A DNA stretch of 11,156 bases, from assembly GCA_900545455.1 (NCBI GenBank), contig UQZF01000080.1, forward strand, positions 1-11,156, in the 5' to 3' direction. Origin of the DNA: an uncultured Eubacteriales bacterium. GTDB lineage: Bacteria > Bacillota > Clostridia > Lachnospirales > Lachnospiraceae. The notes beneath the pieces were generated by a model. The model searched no databases. It saw only the letters and a list, made by a program, of their open reading frames with translations, and was not told where the DNA came from. Shown here piece after piece: positions 1-6,822 of the stretch. Position numbers and translations under genes: made by a program. Position 1 is the stretch's first letter; each line of letters starts with the position of its first letter.

Positions 1-627
1 ATCGGAATCCCCCTTAAAGCTCAACGTCCCGTTCTCCATAACCCCTATGAAATCCGCGATACGCTCAAGCTCCTCCGTCAGATGCGTTGAGATTATCACG
101 CTCACCATCTGCTTCTCGACCGCCTCCTGAAGCATATACAAAAACTCCCGTCGGAATGCCACATCAAGCCCGCTCGTCGGTTCGTCAAGCAGCAGAAGCT
201 CCGGGTGATGTCCCATTGCAAACGCGAACTGAAATCTCACCTTCTCACCCTTCGAGAGCAGACCGTACACCTTGTGGTCTCCAAGCCTCACGCTATTTAG
301 ACGCGCATAAAACTCCTCCTCGTCATAATCATTGTAGAGATTTTTAAACAGCTCCATATTCTCCTTTAATGTCGCGCCCTCGATAAACGGCGCATCCTCC
401 ATGATAAAGCCCGCCTGCTTATCGTATAACACGCTTCCGCTGTCCGTGAGGCTCGGATTTAATATGCTCCTTAAAAGTGTCGTCTTTCCCGAACCCATTC
501 TCCCGACAAGCCCCATTATGTAGCCCCTCGGAAGCGTGAAGCTTATATCACGAAGCTTAAATTTACCCTGTTTTCTGCACAGATTTTTCACCTCGAGTGC
601 AATTTTTTCCTTATTATTTTCTTCCAT
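1..627 (-). CDS. ABC transporter ATP-binding protein (3' end outside the window)
   Basis: Nucleotide-binding subunit of an ABC transporter, expected to sit on the cytoplasmic face of the membrane and power a permease by ATP hydrolysis. The 209 visible residues contain Walker A GRMGSGKT (42-49), a signature-like LSKGEKVR (124-131), Walker B LLLLDEP (144-150), D-loop SGLD and an H-loop STH with His182. The usual Q-loop glutamine appears replaced by acid (FIMEDAPF, 74-81), and the signature is LSKGE rather than LSGGQ; both are common in small YtrB/EcsA-like ATPases. The ATG at 625-627 has GGAGGA seven bases upstream, inside the end of the GntR gene, and only 3 bp separate the two genes, so they are probably co-transcribed. 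The C-terminus runs off the left edge; a partner permease may lie beyond it. Substrate cannot be told from the sequence. Confidence 0.93.
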   Translation of the reverse strand, partial: MEENNKEKIALEVKNLCRKQGKFKLRDISFTLPRGYIMGLVGRMGSGKTTLLRSILNPSLTDSGSVLYDKQAGFIMEDAPFIEGATLKENMELFKNLYNDYDEEEFYARLNSVRLGDHKVYGLLSKGEKVRFQFAFAMGHHPELLLLDEPTSGLDVAFRREFLYMLQEAVEKQMVSVIISTHLTEELERIADFIGVMENGTLSFKGDSD

Positions 628-630
628 GTT

Positions 631-1002
631 TTATTCCTCCCAGAGAAGCTCAAGCATCGACTGTATCTCGTCGAACGAAAGCCCTGCCGCGCGGCTCTCG
701 CTTATAAGCTTCGCCGCCGTCTCCTCTATAAGCTTTAATCTCTTTTCCTTCAAAATCTCGACCTTGCTCGGCGAGACAAAGAAGCCCTTTTGCGGCACGG
801 AATATATCATGCCCTCATTTTCAAGCTCCTCGTAGGCCCTCTTGGTCGTTATCACGCTGATTTGCAGCTCCTTTGCGAGCTGTCTTATCGACGGAAGCAT
901 CTCATCCGCCTCGAGCGCGTGGCTTAATATTCCTTCCTTTATCTGTTTTGTAATCTGCTCATAAATCGGCACATTGCTTTTATCTGAAATAATTATCTGC
1001 AT
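631..1002 (-). CDS. GntR family transcriptional regulator, YtrA type
   Basis: Small (123 aa) DNA-binding repressor. The N-terminal winged helix is recognisable: VPIYEQITKQIKEGI (11-25), then LPSIRQLAKEL (36-46), the recognition-helix stretch ISVITTKRAYEELENEGM (48-65) and the wing YSVPQKGFFV (67-76). There is only a short helical tail (about 78-123) instead of a large effector domain, which is the hallmark of the YtrA subfamily. YtrA-type regulators are normally encoded with ABC transporters and repress their own operon, as the context here suggests. I chose the ATG at 1000-1002, which has AGGG five bases upstream; an in-frame TTG directly before it would add one residue. The inverted repeat at 2650-2682, over the promoter of the operon, is the natural candidate target. 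Its position third in the operon, rather than first, is slightly unusual. Confidence 0.93.
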   Translation of the reverse strand: MQIIISDKSNVPIYEQITKQIKEGILSHALEADEMLPSIRQLAKELQISVITTKRAYEELENEGMIYSVPQKGFFVSPSKVEILKEKRLKLIEETAAKLISESRAAGLSFDEIQSMLELLWEE

Positions 1003-1048
1003 CAAATCCCTGCCCTTTCGTTATATCACATCACGCATTGTGTTTCTG

Positions 1049-1750
1049 TCAGAATCTCTCATCAGCCACGTTGCTTTTCTTTCTCTGCTCACCGTACAAG
1101 CCCTGACCAACATTCACATACTTGTATTCATCAAACTTGGAATGAACCATATAATACAGCTTCACAAGTCCCTGAACAATAACTCCGCCAATCCCAAGCC
1201 CCGTCGCCACATTGCAGAATACGCTTCCGGCCTCATACGCTGACATACATACTCCCGTAAAAAACATAATCCACGCGATTATGCCGAAAAATATTCCGAA
1301 TCCTTTTTCATTCATCGTCGCACTTTTATACCATCCGCAGAAGTACACCGCACTTCCCATCTCAAACAGCATCAATGCAACCACAAACAGATTGTTAATA
1401 AAATACGCCTGAACGGCGCCCTTATATCCGTAAATGACATACCTCATAATGCCCAGCAGAAAAATAAGCGCCACGAATATCCCTTCCATAATAAGCTGTC
1501 TGTACACCATAAACTTTTTTCTTTCCTGCCCATCCGTCGGCATGATAAAAAGCATTCTATCGCAGCACGGCATCATTTTAATCACCAGCATCTCGATAAC
1601 CCATGCAAAGCAGAGCACCGTCGTGTTGTCGGGCGGCACAATCGCACAAGCCGCTATCGCAAGCATAAGAATAATCCTGTATCCCGTAAAACAATGCTTT
1701 ATATCGCACCATGCCGTATCAAGTGCCAGCTTAAACATTCCGTTATTCAT
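1049..1750 (-). CDS. Six-helix membrane protein, probable ABC transporter permease
   Basis: A 233-residue integral membrane protein that I do not recognise at family level. Hydrophobic segments lie at about residues 24-40, 43-61, 86-108, 118-139, 150-171 and 178-200, giving six predicted helices, with a charged, probably cytoplasmic C-terminal tail (202-233). Six helices in one short chain and the position directly downstream of an ABC ATPase fit an ABC-2-like exporter permease. Cysteines are frequent (for example 15, 20, 35, 47, 62, 63). The ATG at 1748-1750 is preceded by a strong GAGGAGG about seven bases upstream, and the gene starts 19 bp after the ATPase stop, so the two are translationally close. 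The 46-bp gap to the GntR gene shows no clear terminator or promoter. Function as a transporter is inferred from context; the substrate is unknown. Confidence 0.8.
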   Translation of the reverse strand: MNNGMFKLALDTAWCDIKHCFTGYRIILMLAIAACAIVPPDNTTVLCFAWVIEMLVIKMMPCCDRMLFIMPTDGQERKKFMVYRQLIMEGIFVALIFLLGIMRYVIYGYKGAVQAYFINNLFVVALMLFEMGSAVYFCGWYKSATMNEKGFGIFFGIIAWIMFFTGVCMSAYEAGSVFCNVATGLGIGGVIVQGLVKLYYMVHSKFDEYKYVNVGQGLYGEQRKKSNVADERF

Positions 1751-1769
1751 AAAACCGCCTCCTCAAATC

Positions 1770-2585
1770 CTACAAAAGATATTCCACAATGTCTCCGAGC
1801 CCTGCCGGCTCATCGACAGGTGCAAGCCTCAGATGCTCCTTCGACGTATCGACAAGCCCTGACGAGAAGCTCTCCTCATCCCTTCTTCCGACTAACGCCT
1901 TCTCCATGCAGTCGAGCTGATTTTTGCTTCCCTTCACGGTGTGATACTTCTCCGTCAGTTCCTCCTTCGTCCCGAAGTACACCTGCTGCCCCTTCCTTAT
2001 GGCGAGCACATAATCTGCCATTCTGTCAAGCTCCTCCATTGTATGACTCGCCCAGAATATGATATGTCCCTCATCCTCATAATCGCTTATGAACTTGTAG
2101 AGCTCCTCCCTCGCGTAGCTGTCAAGATGTGCTGACGGCTCGTCAAGGAACAGCACCTCCGACTTGTACGCGAACGCAAAAGCCATCTGCACAACCATGA
2201 TGCTTCCTCTCGAAAGCTTCTCAAGCGGCTTGCCCTGCGGGATATTGTACCTTTTCAGGACATCATAATACTTCTCTCCGTCAAATCCCTCATAGAAGCT
2301 TCCGAAGCACTTATAAAGCTCCTTCGGCGTGTAATTTTTCGGAAAAGGGCATCGCTCAAGAATAAATGCAAAGCGCTTTTTCACATCCTCATTGTCCTCC
2401 GAAATCCACTCGCACTCACCGTCCGCATTCTCCGTCCCGAGCAGACAGTTAAACAACGTGCTCTTGCCACAGCCGTTCCTTCCGATGACCGCCACAATAT
2501 ATCCTGCGTCAATGTCCAAGTCAATCGGTCCGAGTTCAAAATCATTGTATTTCTTTTTTAAGTTTTTTATATGCAGCCCTTTCAT
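1770..2585 (-). CDS. ABC transporter ATP-binding protein
   Basis: First gene of the operon, 271 residues, the ATPase of an ABC transporter that most likely pairs with the six-helix protein just downstream. Visible motifs are Walker A GRNGCGKST (35-43), a signature LSRGSIMV (124-131), Walker B VLFLDEP (144-150), D-loop SAHLD and H-loop His181 in WASH. The Q-loop position reads ILERCPF (75-81), with Glu in place of Gln. After the ATPase core (about 1-208) there is a polar C-terminal extension of about 60 residues with no recognised domain. The ATG at 2583-2585 has GGGAGGAA at the right distance; an in-frame GTG 21 bases upstream would overlap that ribosome site and is rejected. It resembles YtrB-type ATPases of GntR-controlled exporters; the closest experimentally studied relatives respond to cell-envelope antibiotics, but the ligand here is unknown. 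Confidence 0.94.
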   Translation of the reverse strand: MKGLHIKNLKKKYNDFELGPIDLDIDAGYIVAVIGRNGCGKSTLFNCLLGTENADGECEWISEDNEDVKKRFAFILERCPFPKNYTPKELYKCFGSFYEGFDGEKYYDVLKRYNIPQGKPLEKLSRGSIMVVQMAFAFAYKSEVLFLDEPSAHLDSYAREELYKFISDYEDEGHIIFWASHTMEELDRMADYVLAIRKGQQVYFGTKEELTEKYHTVKGSKNQLDCMEKALVGRRDEESFSSGLVDTSKEHLRLAPVDEPAGLGDIVEYLL

Positions 2586-2649
2586 GTAATTCCTCCCTGC
2601 CCTCACGATATTATGAATAAATCAAGCTTCATTACTTTTATATGCGTTT

Positions 2650-2682
2650 CTGTATATATCTGTGTATATACAATATATACAG
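2650..2682. promoter_or_regulatory. Inverted repeat, likely GntR (YtrA-type) operator
   Basis: Perfect 10-bp inverted repeat: CTGTATATAT (2650-2659) and ATATATACAG (2673-2682) with a 13-bp spacer. The spacer itself contains a second perfect palindrome, TGTATATACA (2663-2672). A further TGTACA palindrome lies at 2687-2692, in the promoter spacer. One arm covers the -10 hexamer and the rest covers the start of transcription, so an occupied site would block initiation. Two half-sites of this size and spacing match what is known of YtrA-subfamily operators, and the operon encodes such a regulator. Assignment to that regulator is inference. Confidence 0.7.
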
Positions 2683-2702
2683 CTTATGTACAGATTTGTC
2701 AA
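2674..2702 (-). promoter_or_regulatory. Sigma-A promoter of the ABC/GntR operon
   Basis: On the minus strand, a perfect -35 TTGACA (2697-2702) is separated by 17 bp from a -10 TATATA (2674-2679). The predicted start of transcription is near 2667, giving a leader of about 80 nt before the ATPase start codon at 2585. It is the only strong promoter I find for the four-gene operon; the -10 box lies inside one arm of the inverted repeat at 2650-2682. Confidence 0.85.
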
Positions 2703-2725
2703 CAGCATTTTGAAAATTATTTTTA

Positions 2726-2758
2726 CACAAAAAGCCCGGCTCTCCCCAAGCCGGGCTT
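2726..2758 (-). terminator. Intrinsic terminator after the lipoprotein gene
   Basis: GC-rich stem AAGCCCGGC (2732-2740) pairing with GCCGGGCTT (2750-2758), extended by one A-T pair to 10 bp around a 7-nt loop. On the minus strand the stem is followed by TTTTTGTG, so it stops transcription coming from the lipoprotein gene that ends at 2811 and insulates the ABC operon promoter, whose -35 lies about 25 bp further on. Confidence 0.92.
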
Positions 2759-2810
2759 CCACGTTAAATTATACTCCCATCATTCGATTGTGTCTGATTT
2801 TTAAGCCTTT

Positions 2811-3881
2811 TTATCTTTTTCCCAGAAGCTCAAGCCTTCCGTTCTTGAACTTGTAGTAAGAATATGTTTCAATCTCCGGTCCTGACATAGTCTCAAGATT
2901 GATGTCCTTGCCAATCCTTATTATGCAGCCGCCCTCGCCCTCTCTCAAGTCGTTATAGAAATCATACTCGTATGTACAGCCCGCCATGAGGTTTATATAA
3001 GGATTCTCGAGAAGCTCACCCTCCTCGTTCCACCAGCCCGCCTCACCTATATAATAATCTGTCCGGTCATCCAAGCCATACCATCTTTCCCTCTTAATAT
3101 AATCCCTCGCGTCCTTCACAGCGGTTTCGTTCATTCCCTCAAGACGATATGTTATGATAAAATCATCATAGACACCGTACTCTCCAAGCTGCGGCGAATA
3201 ATCGTAAAAATCGCACAGAGCCTCACCGTCCACAATATCTATAAAGCAGAACGCATTGCTTCCTCTTGCCCCAATCTCGGAATTTACAATAAGCTCATTT
3301 TCACCGTCTCCGTCCGTGTCAAGCTCGGTAAATTTCATGTGCTGAGCAGGAAAACCGCTCCAATCCTTCACTCCCGGCAATGTGTAGCTGTTGTCTCCCC
3401 ATTCAAGCACACATTCATCGGAATCCTTGGCTGAATAATCTCTGTATATGGCAATGTCATCGCCAGAGCAAACCACGATGTTATCGCCCTCCTTCTGCTC
3501 AGCTTCGGTGACGCGCACATTTGTGACAGTGCCAAACGTCTCATACTCCAAGAGCTGTGATGCCATCGTCTCGTATGCCGAGCGCATCTCATTCATCAGG
3601 TCCACATCATAACTGCCGTCCGCCCTGCCATACGAAACATTTGTCGACTCCGTTTCCGATGTACTCTGCATCTCCGTAACGGTCTCCACTGTGCTCTGTG
3701 ACTCTGTCTCCGCAACGCTTTCTGCCGTGCTCTCCGCATCCTTTTCCGGCTCGGTCACGCTTTCCGTAATGTTTTCTGTAACAGGAACGCTCCCCTCGCT
3801 GCTGTTTTCATTATTCCTGCCGCATCCCGCCGACACAAGCGCGAGTGCAATAAGCCCCGATGCCAAAATATATTTTCTCAT
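2811..3881 (-). CDS. Putative lipoprotein with acidic Ser/Thr/Glu linker and Ca-binding-like loop
   Basis: A 356-residue secreted protein, predicted to be anchored to the outer face of the membrane by lipid. Residues 1-19 form a signal peptide (positive MRK, hydrophobic core) ending in the lipobox SAGC with Cys20. Residues about 25-82 are a low-complexity linker almost entirely of Ser, Thr, Glu and Val, typical of a flexible wall-spanning spacer. The remainder (about 88-356) is a globular, tyrosine- and acid-rich domain with six cysteines that I do not recognise. It contains DTDGDGENEL (188-197), the D-x-D-x-D-G pattern of EF-hand-like or FG-GAP/VCBS calcium loops. The ATG at 3879-3881 has AGAGGTGA upstream. 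It ends before a strong terminator. It lies 146 bp after the beta-propeller gene with no clear terminator between, so read-through from the sigma operon is possible. Function unknown. Confidence 0.88.
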   Translation of the reverse strand: MRKYILASGLIALALVSAGCGRNNENSSEGSVPVTENITESVTEPEKDAESTAESVAETESQSTVETVTEMQSTSETESTNVSYGRADGSYDVDLMNEMRSAYETMASQLLEYETFGTVTNVRVTEAEQKEGDNIVVCSGDDIAIYRDYSAKDSDECVLEWGDNSYTLPGVKDWSGFPAQHMKFTELDTDGDGENELIVNSEIGARGSNAFCFIDIVDGEALCDFYDYSPQLGEYGVYDDFIITYRLEGMNETAVKDARDYIKRERWYGLDDRTDYYIGEAGWWNEEGELLENPYINLMAGCTYEYDFYNDLREGEGGCIIRIGKDINLETMSGPEIETYSYYKFKNGRLELLGKR

Positions 3882-3917
3882 AAGTACTCACCTCTTTCTG
3901 AACGCTGTAATCATGTT

Positions 3918-3946
3918 AACATACATTGGCATCCGAATGGTTACAA
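3918..3946 (-). promoter_or_regulatory. Weak candidate promoter of the lipoprotein gene
   Basis: On the minus strand, TTGTAA (3941-3946), 17 bp, TATGTT (3918-3923). Both hexamers are poor matches, as expected of a promoter that needs an activator. The -10 overlaps a perfect palindrome ATGTTAACAT (3913-3922). The start of transcription would be near 3911, about 30 nt before the start codon. Confidence 0.4.
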
Positions 3947-4008
3947 AAACCTTACATTTTGTTATAAAAATATTATTTTTTGTTACGATTTCGTTTAACA
4001 TGTTACAG
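3940..4008. repeat. Array of TTACA-like half-sites spaced 10-11 bp
   Basis: Read on the plus strand, TTA-starting hexamers begin at 3941 (TTACAA), 3952 (TTACAT), 3962 (TTATAA), 3973 (TTATTT), 3983 (TTACGA), 3994 (TTTAAC) and 4003 (TTACAG), most preceded by G. Intervals are 11, 10, 11, 10, 11 and 9 bp. The first unit coincides with the weak -35 of the lipoprotein promoter and the others extend upstream. This is the layout of direct-repeat sites for OmpR/PhoP-type response regulators (PhoP: TTAACA-like, about 11-bp period). Phased A/T tracts giving curved DNA are an alternative. A perfect palindrome TAACATGTTA (3996-4005) lies at the distal end, within a hairpin-capable stretch. Confidence 0.5.
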
Positions 4009-4027
4009 AAACATGAAACAATCCCCG

Positions 4028-6142
4028 TCAGAGTTCGGTCACACCCAGAAGGCTGTAATTGTTCAACTCGTAAATATATATACTCTCGGCACCATCAAAA
4101 ATATAGAGATAATCCCCGATATAGTTCGCTCTCGGGTAGTCATAAGAGAACACGTCAAGTACACATTCGATAAGCTCTACAAAGCCCTCATTCTCATCGT
4201 ATCTGTAAAGTCTGTATATCTGCGCAAGCTTTCCGACTATGTTTGCACCCGTCTCATCCGTCTCAATTATGTTTTCCTCGGTTGAAAAACCAATCAGATT
4301 CCTCTGCGCGTTCACAAGTATAGCCCTGTGCTCGTACAACGCTCCCGAATAATACGAATCAAGCTGCAATCTGCTCTCCTCCGATATGTCGTAAGGATTG
4401 CTTATGTCAAACATGCTCATTTTCACATTGCTGACTATGCCGTTGCTCTCATCCGCCTCATAGCCAAGCCCGAAGAGCCTGCCATCGCCGTAAGGATGAA
4501 GATATTCCGAAAATCCCGGAAGCTTTATCTCGTCAACTATCACCGGATTTGCAGGATCGGTCATATCAACCGCAAACAGCGGATCGGTATTTTTAAATGT
4601 AACAAAATACACCATCTTTCCAAGAAAACGCGACGACTTGACGCTCTCGCCCTTCGCAAGCTCATCAATGCTTCCGACAAGCTTCATATCGCTGTCAAAA
4701 ATATACAGTCCACAGCTCTGCTCATAGTAAGTGTAGTCGTATGCCGTCGTCACAAGCCTGATATACCCGTTGTATTCGCTGAAGGAGAACTGGCTGTCCG
4801 CACTTCCGTATACCTCCGCCTCGCCCGCATATTCAATATTGCCATTGTCTATGGAAAATTTTATAAGCCTGCTCTTTTCTTTTTGCACGCTCTGATTATC
4901 CGTGCCCGCTGCATCGGTTCGTCCCTCATCGTCCTGTGCATCGTTCAATATCTCATATCCATACCACATATACGGCTGATATGAAAGAAAATATATCGCA
5001 TTTTCGCTCACATACATATTGTCCGTGCCCGAGACCACCGCCTCTGTGTCCTTATAGGACATCGGACTGCTCAAATCCACAGAACCGATAACCGTATAGC
5101 TCCTGTCATTTATATACTGCGGCATATATATATCGTTCTCGCCGACAAGCTCGCTGTTGTACGCTGGAATATACGCCCTGTAATTCCATGCCTCACAGCT
5201 ATAGTCGGGCGTGTAATGCGACACCATATACAACACGCCGTCCGTGATTCTCGACGAGACATAGTATCCGCTCTGGGTTACCATGTTCACATAGCTCGGC
5301 GCCGTTCTGTCGGAAATATCATAGAAAATGCCAAAGCTTATCGCCCCTGCTTCATAAATATAATCATTGTAAGCGTTTCCCGTAATCACGAGCATATCCC
5401 CGTCAACATACATTGTGTTGTAATCGACGTACTCATAACCATCGATTTTTTCAAGCTGTATCTGACTGCACTCGGCAAGCTTACTGCCGTCCGCCTCACA
5501 TATCGAAACCGCGCGCGTCCCGGCATATATATCATCAGGCTTTTTCATGACATACAGATAACTTCCGTCCGTGATAAAAATATTGCCCTCGGATACGCCC
5601 TCCTCCTGGTCGTTATTCTTTGAAAAATCACCATTATCCTTGCTAAGACTTCCGTCATCATAGACAATGTCATCCGACTCAGGATACATAACATTCCCAT
5701 CCTCGCCGGCCATTGTGACTGACTCTCCGCGGTCTCTGTCACTGCTGTCATTCGTGATGTAGTACCCATCATAATAGCCGCTTCTCTTTATCAATAACTC
5801 ATAGAGCTCATTATACTTTGAATTATACGCACTTCCCGCCGCCTGTGTCTCCTGTGCAGTTGTCTCATACTGCCCATGCGCAGCTTCATTCCCATACATA
5901 CCCATATCACTTCCTGTTTTTTCATTTGCTCTCCCGCCGTTTCCTGCTCCTGCAACAACCACAACAACCGCCGCTGCCGCGAGTGCAAAGCTTCCCGCAT
6001 ACCTTACGATTCTGCTCATTTTATTTTTCCTGCTTTTTTTAACGTCCGCATCAAGCTTTTTGGATATATTCTCCGGGAGCAATGACTCCGGAACCTCTAT
6101 ATCACTCTCATTTATCTTATCCCTCAAAAATTTGTCATCCAT
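4028..6142 (-). CDS. Membrane-anchored beta-propeller domain protein, probable anti-sigma factor
   Basis: A 704-residue protein in three parts. Residues 1-46 are charged and probably cytoplasmic, with a VPESLLPENI segment (17-26) like those in sigma-binding tails of clostridial anti-sigma factors. Residues about 47-67 are one hydrophobic helix, with KKSRKNK on the inner side. Residues about 70-185 are a low-complexity acidic spacer, and about 186-704 are a beta-propeller of the 'secreted beta-propeller domain' family (Pfam Beta_propel, COG4880 type). Family landmarks are SGYYVSSR (291-298), DMTDPANPV (526-534) and PGFSEYLHPYGDGRLFG (542-558). The ATG at 6140-6142 follows GGAGGA with good spacing, 33 bp after the sigma gene. 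Known family members are mostly secreted or membrane-anchored with no enzymatic role established. A role as an extracellular sensor holding the sigma factor at the membrane is inferred from topology and gene order. The reading frame is intact. Confidence 0.88.
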   Translation of the reverse strand: MDDKFLRDKINESDIEVPESLLPENISKKLDADVKKSRKNKMSRIVRYAGSFALAAAAVVVVVAGAGNGGRANEKTGSDMGMYGNEAAHGQYETTAQETQAAGSAYNSKYNELYELLIKRSGYYDGYYITNDSSDRDRGESVTMAGEDGNVMYPESDDIVYDDGSLSKDNGDFSKNNDQEEGVSEGNIFITDGSYLYVMKKPDDIYAGTRAVSICEADGSKLAECSQIQLEKIDGYEYVDYNTMYVDGDMLVITGNAYNDYIYEAGAISFGIFYDISDRTAPSYVNMVTQSGYYVSSRITDGVLYMVSHYTPDYSCEAWNYRAYIPAYNSELVGENDIYMPQYINDRSYTVIGSVDLSSPMSYKDTEAVVSGTDNMYVSENAIYFLSYQPYMWYGYEILNDAQDDEGRTDAAGTDNQSVQKEKSRLIKFSIDNGNIEYAGEAEVYGSADSQFSFSEYNGYIRLVTTAYDYTYYEQSCGLYIFDSDMKLVGSIDELAKGESVKSSRFLGKMVYFVTFKNTDPLFAVDMTDPANPVIVDEIKLPGFSEYLHPYGDGRLFGLGYEADESNGIVSNVKMSMFDISNPYDISEESRLQLDSYYSGALYEHRAILVNAQRNLIGFSTEENIIETDETGANIVGKLAQIYRLYRYDENEGFVELIECVLDVFSYDYPRANYIGDYLYIFDGAESIYIYELNNYSLLGVTEL

Positions 6143-6175
6143 AACTGTTCCTCCATTTCACAGACAACCTTATTT

Positions 6176-6643
6176 CTATGCCAACAGCTTCCTAAGTTTC
6201 TCTAACGCCCTGCTCTTGACCGTTCTTACCGTGTTGTGATTCATTTTCATAAGCTTCGCAATCGTCTCGCCATCGTAGCCCGCAAGCACCGACATGGCAA
6301 TCACCTGACGCTCCCTGTCGTCAAGCCTTGCAAACGCATTCTGTAAATCAACCCTGCCCGCGACGTCATCCTCCTTCGACATCACGGCATCCGGCAAATC
6401 ATCAAGCTCTACTGTCCTGTTGACATACCCCTTGAGCTTTCTCTTGCACTTAGCCGACAAAATCTTAAATATCCAGCCCTTGAACGCCCCCTTATCCCTC
6501 AATTTTCCAAATTCGGCATACGCGTCCACGACCGCCTCTCCAACGGCGTCCTCGGCATCCTCCCTGTTGCCGAGGACATAGAGCGCATACCTGTATAAAT
6601 CCTTATATACCGCTGTATATAATTCAATAAATTCATCCTTCAT
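6176..6643 (-). CDS. RNA polymerase sigma factor, ECF-like (sigma-70 family)
   Basis: A 155-residue alternative sigma factor that would direct RNA polymerase to its own promoter set. Region 2 spans about residues 8-70 (FIELYTAVYKDLYRYALYVL, then the acidic NREDAEDAVGEAVVDAYAEF and FKGWIFKIL), and region 4 about 98-153 with the helix-turn-helix LDDRERQVIAMSVLAGYDGE followed by HNTVRTVKSRALEKLR. Regions 1 and 3 are missing, as in ECF factors. I chose the ATG at 6641-6643 because AGGGGG lies seven bases upstream and family members start here; an upstream in-frame start at 6709 would add 22 unconserved residues and overlaps the predicted start of transcription. The next gene, 33 bp downstream, encodes a single-pass membrane protein with a short cytoplasmic head, the usual layout of a sigma/anti-sigma pair. 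Target genes are unknown. Confidence 0.93.
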   Translation of the reverse strand: MKDEFIELYTAVYKDLYRYALYVLGNREDAEDAVGEAVVDAYAEFGKLRDKGAFKGWIFKILSAKCKRKLKGYVNRTVELDDLPDAVMSKEDDVAGRVDLQNAFARLDDRERQVIAMSVLAGYDGETIAKLMKMNHNTVRTVKSRALEKLRKLLA

Positions 6644-6711
6644 GTAAAATCCCCCTGACGGCGCTGTCTTTTTCGGTGCCATCGCACCGCACACTTTAAA
6701 GTCATACAATA

Positions 6712-6740
6712 AGTGTACATATATGTTGGAAATGTTTCAA
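6712..6740 (-). promoter_or_regulatory. Candidate promoter of the sigma/anti-sigma operon
   Basis: On the minus strand, TTGAAA (6735-6740), 17 bp, TACACT (6712-6717), a reasonable sigma-A promoter with a start near 6705 and a leader of about 60 nt. Shifted by one base, the -35 reads TGAAAC (6734-6739), identical to the -35 element of ECF promoters such as those of B. subtilis SigM and SigW, so autoregulation by this sigma factor is also possible; the -10 does not match those factors (CGTC/CGTA). The leader holds a perfect hairpin, CGGTGC (6674-6679) with GCACCG (6684-6689) and a 4-nt loop, about 30 nt before the start codon. Confidence 0.55.
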
Positions 6741-6796
6741 TGAATTTAAAAATAAAAACTGCACCCGGCAGATTTCCGGATGCTATAATGGACATG

Positions 6797-6822
6797 AAAA
6801 AAGAGCAACCAAACAGTTGCTC
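6797..6822 (-). terminator. Intrinsic terminator of the candidate small RNA
   Basis: Perfect 7-bp stem GAGCAAC/GTTGCTC (6803-6809 with 6816-6822), 6-nt loop, followed on the minus strand by TTTTTT (6797-6802). It comes after the rny terminator and before the sigma-factor promoter, so it must serve a transcript that begins in between, or act as a back-up. No upstream sequence complementary to its 5' arm was seen, so a switch between terminator and antiterminator is not obvious. Confidence 0.8.

Noticed and set aside
4328..4984. Long plus-strand reading frame (218 codons) inside the beta-propeller gene
   Set aside because: Antisense shadow of a recognised coding sequence, produced by its codon bias; no ribosome site.
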